Assembly: GCA_023461435.1 (NCBI GenBank)
Contig: JAEYLC010000027.1
Coordinates: 1-64,000, forward strand
Length of the DNA: 64,000 bases
Origin: Bacillota bacterium
GTDB lineage: Bacteria > Bacillota > Clostridia > Christensenellales > SZUA-584
Reading direction: 5' to 3'
The position numbers and the translations under genes were made by a program. This document shows positions 56,922-64,000 of this stretch, one piece after another. Within the stretch, counting starts at the first letter, position 1. Each line of letters opens with the position of its first letter. The notes below the pieces were generated by a model. The model had not been told where the DNA came from, did not search any database, and was given only the letters and a program-made list of their open reading frames with translations.

Positions 56922-59552
56922 ATGGCAAAACAACTGGAAAAGGTATACGACCCGAAGGAAGTGGAACAAAGACTCTACGACGAGTGGGAAAGCAAGGGCT
57001 ACTTTCACGCGCAGGTCAACGAAGATAAAAAGCCGTTCACCATCGTGATACCGCCGCCCAACATCACGGGGCAGCTTCACATGGGGCACGCGCTTGATAA
57101 CATGATGCAGGACGCGATCATCCGCACCAAACGCATGCAGGGCTATGAAGCGCTCTGGCTGCCGGGCACCGACCACGCGAGCATCGCGACAGAGGTCAAG
57201 ATCGTCGATAAGCTCAAGGAGGAAGGCACCTCCAAGGAGGAACTCGGGCGCGAGAAATTCTTGGAGCGCGCGTGGGAATGGAAGAAGCAGTACGGCGGTC
57301 GCATCGTGCAGCAGCTTCGAAAGCTCGGGTCTTCGTGCGACTGGGAGCGCGAGCGCTTCACGATGGACGAGGGCTGCAACCGCGCCGTTAACGAATTCTT
57401 CGTGCGGCTTTATAACAAAGGATTGATTTACAAGGGCGACCGCATCATCAACTGGTGCCCCGACTGCCGCACCGCGCTCAGTGACGCGGAGGTGGAATAC
57501 GCGGAGCACGATTCGCACCTGTGGCATTTTCGGTATCCGGCGGAGGATGGGGGCGAGGGCATCGTCGTCGCGACCACGCGGCCCGAAACGATGCTCGGCG
57601 ACACCGCCGTGGCCGTGAACCCAAAGGACAGGCGCTACACGCATCTTGTGGGCAAGAATGTGATACTGCCGATCATGAACCGACCGATCCCCGTGGTGGC
57701 GGACGAATACGTGGATATGGAGTTTGGCACGGGCGCCGTGAAGATCACGCCCGCGCACGACCCGAACGACTTTGAGGTGGCCGAGCGTCACAGCCTGCCG
57801 ATCATCCGCGTGCTCGACGACGGCGGCACGATCAACGCGTTCGGCGGCAAATATGAGGGCGTTTACAAGGACGACGCGAGAAAGCAGATCGTGGATGAGA
57901 TGCAGGCTTTGGGGCTGCTCGTCAAGATCGAGGACCATAAGCACAATGTGGGCCACTGCTACCGCTGCGACGCGACGGTGGAGCCGATCGTTTCCAAACA
58001 GTGGTTCGTCGCGATGAAAACGCTCGCCGAGCCCGCGATTCAGGCGGTGCGGACGGGCGACATCAAGCTCGTGCCGACGCGCAGCGAAGCTGTGTATTAC
58101 AACTGGATGGAGAACATCCGCGATTGGTGCATATCGCGCCAGCTTTGGTGGGGACACCGCATTCCCGCGTGGACGTGCGGCCACTGCCACACGATGACGG
58201 TTGCGACCGAAGCGCCCGACAACTGCCCGAACTGCGGCTCTGATAATCTGCAGCAGGACGAAGACGTGCTCGATACATGGTTCAGCAGCGGCCTGTGGCC
58301 GTTCTCGACGCTCGGCTGGCCCGACAAAACGCCCGAGCTTGCATATTTCTACCCGACGAGTGTGCTCGTGACGGGCTACGACATACTGTTCTTCTGGGTG
58401 GCGCGCATGATCATGTCGGGCTTTGAGTGCATGGGCGAAAAGCCGTTTGACTACGTGAGCATTCACGGCCTCGTGCGCGACGCGCAGGGGCGCAAGATGA
58501 GCAAATCACTCGGCAACGGCATTGACCCGCTCGAGGTGATCGACGAATATGGCGCGGACGCGCTGCGGTTCAGTCTTGCGGCGGGCGTGCGCGTGGGCGG
58601 AGATTTGCGGTTCTCAGCCGAGAAGGTATTAAGCGCGCGCAACTTCGCGAACAAGATATGGAACGCGGCCCGTTTCGTGCTGATGAACACGGGCGAGGAG
58701 ATACTGCCAATCGACGAGAAACGCCTCGATATCGCGGACAAATGGATACTCTCGCGCCTCTCGGATATGGCGGAGGATGTGACCGCGCTGATCGAAAAGT
58801 TCGAGCTCGGCATGGCGGCGCAGAAGCTGCACGATTTCTTGTGGAGCGAATACTGCGACTGGTATATTGAGATGGCCAAGCCGCGCCTCAATTCGGAGGA
58901 CGAGGCGGATAAACAGACGGCGGTGTCGGTACTGAACACGGTGCTTGAGGGAACGCTCCAGCTGCTGCATCCGTTTATGCCGTTCATCACCGAAGAAATC
59001 TATCAGTCTCTGCCCGGCACGCAGGGCAGCATCATGGTTTCCGCGTGGCCGACGCCCGGCAAGACGTATGCCGTCGAGGAAAAAGCCATGGCAAACGTGA
59101 TGGAGCTGATTCGCGGCATCCGCAACATCCGCGCGGAGATGAATGTGCCCGCGGGCAAGCGCGCGGCGCTTAAAATTCTGGCATCCACTGAGGCGCGCGC
59201 CGATTACGAGATGTGCGCCAAATACATCGAGCGCCTCGGCTTTGCGTCGGGCATCGAATTCATAGCGGATAAATCGGGCGTGCCCGAGAATGCCGTGTCA
59301 GTTATCGGCGTGGGCGCGGAGGCGTTTATGCCGCTCGGCGAGCTCATCGATATTGATAAGGAGATCGCGCGGCTCAGCGCGGAGGAGTCAAGGCTCGAAA
59401 ACGAGATCAAGCGCGCGCAGGGCAAGCTTTCAAACCCCGGCTTCACGGAAAAGGCACCCGCCGCCGTGGTGCAGGAGGAGCGCGAGAAGCTGAATAATTA
59501 CCGCGACATGCTGGCCGCTGTCACGCAGAGGAAATCCGAACTGCAGAAATGA
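56922..59552 (+). CDS. valS: Valyl-tRNA synthetase
   Basis: 876 residues, SD CGGAGGAG. Class I synthetase: HIGH-type GQLHMGHALDNM near residue 50, editing domain (TTRPETMLGDTAVAVNP, GTGAVKITPAHDPNDFEV), KMSKS in GRKMSKSLGNG, anticodon-binding helical domain and a C-terminal coiled-coil arm (about 800-876). It hydrolyses misactivated threonine. Controlled by the upstream T-box and coupled to folC by ATGA. Confidence 0.98.
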   Translation: MAKQLEKVYDPKEVEQRLYDEWESKGYFHAQVNEDKKPFTIVIPPPNITGQLHMGHALDNMMQDAIIRTKRMQGYEALWLPGTDHASIATEVKIVDKLKEEGTSKEELGREKFLERAWEWKKQYGGRIVQQLRKLGSSCDWERERFTMDEGCNRAVNEFFVRLYNKGLIYKGDRIINWCPDCRTALSDAEVEYAEHDSHLWHFRYPAEDGGEGIVVATTRPETMLGDTAVAVNPKDRRYTHLVGKNVILPIMNRPIPVVADEYVDMEFGTGAVKITPAHDPNDFEVAERHSLPIIRVLDDGGTINAFGGKYEGVYKDDARKQIVDEMQALGLLVKIEDHKHNVGHCYRCDATVEPIVSKQWFVAMKTLAEPAIQAVRTGDIKLVPTRSEAVYYNWMENIRDWCISRQLWWGHRIPAWTCGHCHTMTVATEAPDNCPNCGSDNLQQDEDVLDTWFSSGLWPFSTLGWPDKTPELAYFYPTSVLVTGYDILFFWVARMIMSGFECMGEKPFDYVSIHGLVRDAQGRKMSKSLGNGIDPLEVIDEYGADALRFSLAAGVRVGGDLRFSAEKVLSARNFANKIWNAARFVLMNTGEEILPIDEKRLDIADKWILSRLSDMAEDVTALIEKFELGMAAQKLHDFLWSEYCDWYIEMAKPRLNSEDEADKQTAVSVLNTVLEGTLQLLHPFMPFITEEIYQSLPGTQGSIMVSAWPTPGKTYAVEEKAMANVMELIRGIRNIRAEMNVPAGKRAALKILASTEARADYEMCAKYIERLGFASGIEFIADKSGVPENAVSVIGVGAEAFMPLGELIDIDKEIARLSAEESRLENEIKRAQGKLSNPGFTEKAPAAVVQEEREKLNNYRDMLAAVTQRKSELQK

Positions 59553-60664
59553 TTTATGTGCACATCGCGGGCACCAACGGAAAAGGGTCGGTGTCCGAAT
59601 ATATGGCTCGGATATTGATGGCGGCGGGGAAGCGCACGGGGTGCTTTACCTCGCCGCATCTCATTTCGCCCACGGAGCGTATGCGTATCGACGGGCGCAA
59701 TATCAGTGATAACGAGCTCAAAGCGCTGCTCGAAGAGGTCGCGCAAAAAAAGCTCGCCGTCAACGATACGCTGTTCGCGGCGTACACGGCGGCCGTAATG
59801 CTCTGGTTTGAGCGGCAGGGGGCTGAGTTTGCCGTGATTGAAACGGGCATCGGCGGACGGCGTGACTCCACCAACGTGATCACGCCGGGTGTGTCCATAT
59901 TGACACCCATTGACTACGACCACATGGCGATTCTCGGAAACACGCTGACCGAGATCGCATACGATAAAAGCGGCATCATCAAGCGCGGTGTGCCCGTCGT
60001 GTCCGCCGACCAGCCAGCCGAGGCGATCGCGGTGATTGAGCGGGAAAGCCGCAGCTTAAACGCACCGCTGACCGTGGTGCCGCGAGTCCGCATCGTATCC
60101 GCGTCGCCGCAAGGTCAAGCTTTTGAGCTCGAAGGCCGCGAATACGCGATCCGCATGATAGGTCGGCACCAGCCGCAGAACGCGGCGCTTGCAGCGAAGG
60201 CCGCGCAGTTGCTCGGCATCGGCGAAGACGCGACTCGTCAGGGGCTTAAGGACGCGGCGCTCAAATGCCGCGCGCAGTTTGTGCCGGGCCAGCCGGACAT
60301 ACTGCTGGACGGCGCGCATAACGCCGCCGCCGCGCGGGCGCTCTGCGCCGTGCTCGGCGATTATTTCGTGGACAGAGAAAAGGTGCTGCTTTTCGCCTGC
60401 ATGAAGGACAAGGATTACGCGCCGATGATAAAGGCGCTCGCGCCGTACTTTTACGAGGTGATCGTGACGACTGTCGGTATGGAGCGCGAGGCCGATCCGG
60501 AAGCGCTTTGCGAACAGTTCCGCCGGCACACCGCCTGCGATGTCAACAGGAATACGTTGTCTGCGTTCGCGCAGGCGAAGACCGCTGCGCTGGATAAGGG
60601 CGCGATGCTCGTCGTCTGCGGCTCGTTTTACCTTGCGGGGATGCTGGAGCCGCTGACGGGTTAG
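59549..60664 (+). CDS. folC: Folylpolyglutamate synthase, lacking the usual N-terminal segment
   Basis: 371 residues. MIYVHIAGTNGKGSVSEYMARIL places the ATP P-loop at the very start; typical FolC has roughly 40 residues before it. CFTSPHLISPTERMRIDG, ETGIGGRRDSTNVI and DYDHMAILG are family motifs. In-frame codons upstream run only 16 codons to a stop inside valS, so no longer start exists. It adds glutamate to folate (and perhaps makes dihydrofolate). Overlaps valS by 4 bases, and its stop TAG lies inside a 13-bp direct repeat. Confidence 0.92.
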   Translation: MIYVHIAGTNGKGSVSEYMARILMAAGKRTGCFTSPHLISPTERMRIDGRNISDNELKALLEEVAQKKLAVNDTLFAAYTAAVMLWFERQGAEFAVIETGIGGRRDSTNVITPGVSILTPIDYDHMAILGNTLTEIAYDKSGIIKRGVPVVSADQPAEAIAVIERESRSLNAPLTVVPRVRIVSASPQGQAFELEGREYAIRMIGRHQPQNAALAAKAAQLLGIGEDATRQGLKDAALKCRAQFVPGQPDILLDGAHNAAAARALCAVLGDYFVDREKVLLFACMKDKDYAPMIKALAPYFYEVIVTTVGMEREADPEALCEQFRRHTACDVNRNTLSAFAQAKTAALDKGAMLVVCGSFYLAGMLEPLTG

Positions 60665-60912
60665 CGGCAATCCTTCGTCACGCTTCGCGTGCCACCTCCT
60701 TTATAGGAGGCTAGATATCACGAATTGTAGGGATCGACCCCTGTGTCGATCCGAATGGAGTATGTCGATCCGAAGAGCAATCCTCCGTCACGATGACGTG
60801 TCCCCTCCTTTCAAAAGGAGGCTCGGTATACGCGTCGAATAGGCTCCTTTGAAAAGGAGCTGGCAGCGATGCTGACTGAGGATTGATCTCATAAGGCAAT
60901 TAGCGGCAATCC
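60661..60912. repeat. Insertion region flanked by 13-bp direct repeats, with repeat family B
   Basis: TTAGCGGCAATCC occurs at 60661-60673 (containing the folC stop) and again at 60900-60912. Between them lies a complete inverted-end element at 60778-60885 (CAATCCTCCGTCA against TGACTGAGGATTG) and a similar left end at 60668 (CAATCCTTCGTCA then CGCTTCGCG). GTCGATCCGAA occurs twice in the middle. Looks like one or two MITE-like insertions with a target-type duplication. Confidence 0.6.
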
Positions 60913-60990
60913 AGTGGCAAAGAAGATTAATACGGATTTCAACACGCTTCTGCGGCGTGTAAAGCTTATAGAATATAAGAGGCCAAGACT

Positions 60991-61794
60991 ATGAAAGAAC
61001 AAAGAATCATCGATACGCACGCGCACGTGTTCCCCGAGCCGATACGGCAAAAGGCGGTGGAAGCCATCGGCCGCTTTTACGATATCCCGATGTACGGGGA
61101 AGGGTCGCCGGAGGATCTGCTTTTTCGCGGCAGCCCGTTTCATGTGGTGAAATATGTCGTCAATTCGGCGGCAACGACGGCGGATCAGGTGCAGGCGATT
61201 AACCATTATATCAAAACCGTGCAGGACAGCGACAGTCGCTTCATCGGCTTCGGCACGATCCATCAGGACACGCTGCATCCGGGCAAGGTGATCAATGAGG
61301 TCATCGCGCTCGGTCTGCACGGCATCAAGCTGCATCCCGATTTTCAGAAGTTCGATATCGACGATCCCAAGCTTTTTGCAATCTATGAGGCGATGGCCGG
61401 TCGGCTGCCGCTGCTCATCCACATGGGCGACGAGCGCTCGGACGCGTCGTCTCCCGCGAGGCTTTTAAGCGTGATCAAAAGGTTCCCGTCGCTGACCGTG
61501 ATCGCGCCGCACCTCGGCGGGTATTCAAGGTGGGACGAGGCGCTCAAGACGATCATCGGGCGCGATATTTACATCGATACCTCAAGCGCGCTCGCGTTCA
61601 TGCCGCCCGAGAAAGCGGTGGGGATCATCCGCGCCCACGGCATCGATAAGGTGCTGTTCGGCAGCGACTACCCGATGTGGCTGCATAAGGACGAGCTGGA
61701 GCGTTTCTTCGCACTCGGGTTCTCGGACGACGAAAACGAAAAAATACTCTACGGCAACGCCGCAAAGCTGCTCGGCATTGAGGACGAAGAATAG
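60991..61794 (+). CDS. Amidohydrolase-family TIM-barrel metal hydrolase
   Basis: 267 residues, weak SD AGAGG. Metal motif DTHAHVFPE, the HIS in GIKLHPDFQ, IHMGDE, APHLGG and the Asp in LFGSDYPMW. Amidohydrolase_2-type enzymes act on diverse ring or carboxylated substrates (for example ACMS decarboxylase-like or lactonase-like reactions). Substrate unknown. Stands alone after the repeat-filled gap. Confidence 0.88.
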   Translation: MKEQRIIDTHAHVFPEPIRQKAVEAIGRFYDIPMYGEGSPEDLLFRGSPFHVVKYVVNSAATTADQVQAINHYIKTVQDSDSRFIGFGTIHQDTLHPGKVINEVIALGLHGIKLHPDFQKFDIDDPKLFAIYEAMAGRLPLLIHMGDERSDASSPARLLSVIKRFPSLTVIAPHLGGYSRWDEALKTIIGRDIYIDTSSALAFMPPEKAVGIIRAHGIDKVLFGSDYPMWLHKDELERFFALGFSDDENEKILYGNAAKLLGIEDEE

Positions 61795-61864
61795 CTTGGC
61801 CGCTTGACAGAAAATGCATATGGCGATATCTTCCTTATATAGGCATGTGTGAGGGGGATATCAT

Positions 61865-62122
61865 ATGTTCGGCTGGCGGGAAGTTTTCACCTCGTTCTCA
61901 ATGATCGATTTTTCAAAGGTACGCGAAGCATTGGGCCAAAAAGGCATTCGATATTATTACAGAACAAAAAACTTGCTAAGTAATTATTCTAGAGGGCACC
62001 TCGGAACCTTTGGCGTCGATATGGACTATGCGGTTCAATATTATCTTTATGTGAAAAAGCTTGATTTTGAGCAGGCGCAGTATCTGATTTCAAGCGCGCG
62101 AAAAAGAGAAGGGGGAGCCTGA
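61865..62122 (+). CDS. Small paralogous protein 1 of a tandem pair
   Basis: 85 residues from the ATG after GAGGGGG. MFGWREVFTSFSMIDFSKVREALGQKGIRYYYRT, then YYLYVKKLDFEQAQYLISSARKR. Aligns end to end with the next gene (MFGW, FSM-DF, Y-LFV-x-x-D-x-x-QA-YLI). Its stop TGA shares a base with the next ATG. Short alpha/beta fold; vaguely like DUF2007 putative signal-transducing proteins, not certain. Confidence 0.8.
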   Translation: MFGWREVFTSFSMIDFSKVREALGQKGIRYYYRTKNLLSNYSRGHLGTFGVDMDYAVQYYLYVKKLDFEQAQYLISSARKREGGA

Positions 62123-62382
62123 TGTTTGGCTGGGAAGAGGTCTATATGGGCTTTTCGATGGACGACTTTGCAAAGGCGCGCGACGCCGTGACGCGGGCGG
62201 GGCTGCCGTATAAACGCAAGCTGTTCGCGCACGCGGGCGCATGGCTTGGGCGCGGGCGTGTCCGCCACAGCAGCGCGATCATCGGCGATCATACCGATTT
62301 CACCAAACAGTACCGGCTGTTTGTGCGTCAGGAAGACGCTGAGCAGGCACGGTACTTGATCCGGCGGGCGATGCAGGGATGA
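62122..62382 (+). CDS. Small paralogous protein 2 of a tandem pair
   Basis: 86 residues starting within the stop codon of the first copy (TGATG). MFGWEEVYMGFSMDDFAKARDAVTRAGLPYKRK, RLFVRQEDAEQARYLIRRA. Same length and layout as copy 1 but the middle has diverged to GC-rich, Arg/Gly-rich sequence (AGAWLGRGRVRHSSAIIGDH). The two may form a heterodimer. Function unknown. Confidence 0.8.
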   Translation: MFGWEEVYMGFSMDDFAKARDAVTRAGLPYKRKLFAHAGAWLGRGRVRHSSAIIGDHTDFTKQYRLFVRQEDAEQARYLIRRAMQG

Positions 62383-62386
62383 GCCT

Positions 62387-62550
62387 ATGCTGACGGTCAG
62401 AGAAACGGATGAGCGGGACTTGCCGGGCTTCCTGAGAAATGCTACAAAGCGGCGCTCTCCAGCGAAACGAAAAGAACAAAGGCCCATCAGTTTTATGAGG
62501 GCCTCGGGTTTTCCCGGCACGGTGTCAGCTTTTTAATCACATTGGAATAG
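62387..62550 (+). pseudogene. GNAT acetyltransferase remnant (internal deletion)
   Basis: ATG 62387 reads MLTVRETDERDLPGFL, a GNAT-like start, then shifts frame. The sense of the 3' part, KCYKAALSSETKRTKAHQFY then EGLGFSRHGVSFLITLE and TAG at 62550, is the C-terminal third of a GNAT enzyme in another frame. The acetyl-CoA motif A is missing, so the gene has lost its middle, leaving about 164 bases. Confidence 0.65.
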
Positions 62551-62555
62551 AACTG

Positions 62556-63194
62556 TCAGAGAACGCTCTTTAAATAGTCGCTGAACGCTTCCACACTTTC
62601 AAACGTCAATTCCGGGTTCATTTCTTTTAATTTGCCTGTTTCGGCGGTGCTGGCCCACGCGGCGGAAATGACGGGAACATCCACTGTCTTGCACGCCGTG
62701 ATATCGCTCGGCGCATCTCCGATGTAAACGGCTTCATGCGGCTCAATGCCGAACTGGCTGAGCACCGCTTTGAGCCCTTCGGGTTTTCTCGGCCCTTCGG
62801 GAACGCCCGTATCGATCGCATCAAAAGTGTTTTCGAGACCGTATTGGCGCAGTGTGATGTCCGCCCCGGCGGCGCCCTTGCCCGTCACGAGGCCAATTTT
62901 GAGTTGCTTGCTTTTCAGATATTGCAGCAGCTCTTTGATGCCGTCAAACGGCTGCGGATAGTTCGTGTGATACGTTTTGTAGTTTTCAATATAGGCTTTC
63001 ACACCCTCTTCAAAATGCTCCGGAATAAACGCGAGGATCGTGCCTTCCTCGGAAGGCCCGAATGTGGCCATGAGCGCCTCGTCGCTGATGCTGCGCCCGG
63101 CCAGCGGCTCGATCGCTTCCCTGAAAGACCTCAAAATCAGCGGCATCGTATCGCCGATTGTGCCGTCCATGTCAAAAATGACTGCTTTGATCAT
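62556..63194 (-). CDS. HAD-family phosphatase
   Basis: 212 residues, SD GAGGTG. Motif I FDMDGTIGDTMPL, motif II GLVTGKGAAG, Lys in GPRKPEGLK, motif IV VYIGDAPSDITACK. Helical cap of the pyrophosphatase/phosphoglycolate phosphatase type. Similar in architecture to the HAD at 22961. Substrate unknown. Convergent with the GNAT remnant. Confidence 0.9.
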   Translation of the reverse strand: MIKAVIFDMDGTIGDTMPLILRSFREAIEPLAGRSISDEALMATFGPSEEGTILAFIPEHFEEGVKAYIENYKTYHTNYPQPFDGIKELLQYLKSKQLKIGLVTGKGAAGADITLRQYGLENTFDAIDTGVPEGPRKPEGLKAVLSQFGIEPHEAVYIGDAPSDITACKTVDVPVISAAWASTAETGKLKEMNPELTFESVEAFSDYLKSVL

Positions 63195-63432
63195 TATGCA
63201 CCTCTGTGTTGTCTAAAAACTTTATTTCATCGAAACGTTAATACAATCATTGAATAATGTCAAGTTTTGAGGTGTGATTTGTAATTTGCTTGCCGGTGTC
63301 ATGCGTCCGTTCGGCTTCCCAATAATAAAACAATATATTGCCATAATAATAAAATGGCTGGCTTTTGTCACGCACGCGTTTCTTGCGCGCAAACTATCGT
63401 GCGCAAAGCTCCTCATGTTGCTGAAATGCCCG
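63195..63432. other. AT-rich intergenic stretch
   Basis: About 240 bases without a supported gene between the HAD gene and the E2 promoter. Short frames present on both strands lack SD sequences. TTTCTTGCGCGC and GTGCGCAAAG near 63380-63410 form a weak GCGC-containing dyad. Confidence 0.3.
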
Positions 63433-63461
63433 TTGACACAGTTCATTGCGGATGTTAATAT
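63433..63461 (+). promoter_or_regulatory. Promoter of the E2 gene
   Basis: -35 TTGACA (63433-63438), -10 TAATAT (63456-63461), 17-bp spacer, with TGT making an extended -10. About 85 bases before the start codon. Confidence 0.65.
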
Positions 63462-63545
63462 AGTACATAATAAGTGTTACTTTTTATCACAATTACGCGA
63501 GTTATGAGCATAATAATGTAAATAATTTATATACGGAGGTTTTTC

Positions 63546-64000
63546 ATGGCGGTCGGAGTCATCATGCCCCGGCAGGGGCAGTCGGTTGAAAGTTGTATCA
63601 TCGAGTACCGCGTCAAGGAGGGAGATGCCGTCAAACAGGGCGATATCCTTTTCGCGTATGAGACGGATAAAGCGTCTTTTGAGGAGGAAAGCCCGGCGGA
63701 GGGAACGGTATTAAAGCTGCTCGCGCAGGACGGCGATGATGTGCCGTGCCTCGAAACGGTGCTCGTGATCGGGCAGCCCGGCGAGGACATTTCCGAGTTT
63801 TTAAAGGGCGGCGATGCGCCGCAGGCTGCGGCGCAAACGGCTGAACCGCAAGCGGCTGCGCCTCAGGCGGCTCCCGCCATCACGGCAGCGGCCACGGTCT
63901 CGGAGTCGGACGGCAGCAAGATATCCCCGCGCGCCAAAGGCATCGCGGAGCGGCAGGGGCTTGATATCAGCAAGGCTGTGGCAACAGGGCCGAACGGGCG
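63546..64000 (+). CDS. Dihydrolipoamide acyltransferase (E2), truncated by the window end
   Basis: 151 residues are visible; the frame continues past 64000. ATG follows ACGGAGG. Lipoyl domain (1-80) with the lipoylated Lys in FAYETDKASFEEES, then an Ala/Pro/Gln-rich hinge (about 90-120) and the peripheral-subunit-binding domain beginning KISPRAKGIAERQGLDISK. The catalytic C-terminal domain lies outside. It belongs to a pyruvate-, acetoin- or branched-chain-type 2-oxoacid dehydrogenase; which one cannot be told here. Confidence 0.9.
   Translation, partial: MAVGVIMPRQGQSVESCIIEYRVKEGDAVKQGDILFAYETDKASFEEESPAEGTVLKLLAQDGDDVPCLETVLVIGQPGEDISEFLKGGDAPQAAAQTAEPQAAAPQAAPAITAAATVSESDGSKISPRAKGIAERQGLDISKAVATGPNG

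Noticed and set aside
56865..58466. 533-residue minus-strand frame across valS
   Set aside because: Entirely antisense to a textbook valyl-tRNA synthetase.
1..64000. CRISPR arrays and tRNA/rRNA genes
   Set aside because: No regularly spaced direct repeats and no cloverleaf or rRNA-like segments were seen on reading.

Overview
The window looks like the chromosome of an anaerobic, mid-GC Bacillota of class Clostridia. The evidence is a valS T-box leader, SD sequences of GGAGG type with frequent GTG/TTG starts, a Bce-type module, a LytTR/DUF3021 pair, GTP-type PEP carboxykinase, bactofilin, a group IIC intron remnant, and several 4Fe-4S/flavodoxin redox proteins. A genus cannot be assigned from sequence alone. 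No tRNA, rRNA or CRISPR array was recognised.

Layout. 0-1 kb is the edge of a mobile element: the C-terminal end of a large serine recombinase, its terminator, and a truncated group IIC intron directly behind it. 1.1-6 kb holds a lipoprotein, an acetyltransferase, an Fe-S flavoprotein, a Mop-type molybdopterin-binding protein with an unusual repeat/cysteine-tail partner, and UvsE. 6-9 kb is a BlaI/BlaR1-like pair whose sensor gene is frameshifted. 9-13 kb has a GT2-GtrA fusion and pckG. 12.7-17 kb is a complete response regulator, kinase, ATPase, permease antimicrobial-peptide module. 17-19.5 kb is a MerR-controlled ABC-2 exporter operon with a textbook 19-bp-spacer promoter. 19.6-23.6 kb carries a P-loop protein, thrC, a DUF503 gene, trpS and a HAD phosphatase.

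23.6-30 kb is an accessory stretch: an AT-rich orphan membrane protein, an SDR, an ankyrin protein, a YczE/YitT-like membrane protein, and an ArsR-controlled flavodoxin/ferredoxin plus epimerase operon. 29.8-33.3 kb is a TetR-controlled MacB/FtsX exporter. 33.5-41.4 kb includes a Gly/Cys-rich microprotein, rmuC, a DUF2975/XRE/acidic microprotein operon, a ferredoxin-fused aldo/keto reductase, a DeoR regulator, an apparently leaderless tadA, a doubly degenerate GGDEF/HD-GYP protein, and bactofilin.

41.4-49.6 kb has a secreted protein of unknown family, a TIM-barrel epimerase, a CoA-disulfide-reductase-like/rhodanese protein paired with a cysteine-rich ArsR (probable sulfane-sulfur module), a LOR/SDH-type ornithine cyclodeaminase-like enzyme, a YfcC transporter and a divergent WYL regulator. 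49.7-56.4 kb has a FapA-like protein, a lipoprotein, a LytTR/DUF3021/ICMT operon, a DUF3781-immunity fusion, a DUF3810 protein and a PrsW protease. 56.4-64 kb runs T-box, valS, folC, repeat elements, an amidohydrolase, tandem paralogous small genes, an acetyltransferase pseudogene, a HAD phosphatase and the start of a lipoyl-bearing E2 gene cut by the window end.

Two families of short non-coding repeats are scattered between genes. One copy sits between the valS T-box terminator and valS. Another set lies between 13-bp direct repeats at the folC stop codon. The most unusual items are the Cys-triplet microprotein, the doubly degenerate c-di-GMP-type protein, the CoA-disulfide-reductase relative lacking its usual catalytic cysteine, the DUF3781-immunity fusion, and the cysteine-tailed repeat protein beside Mop.
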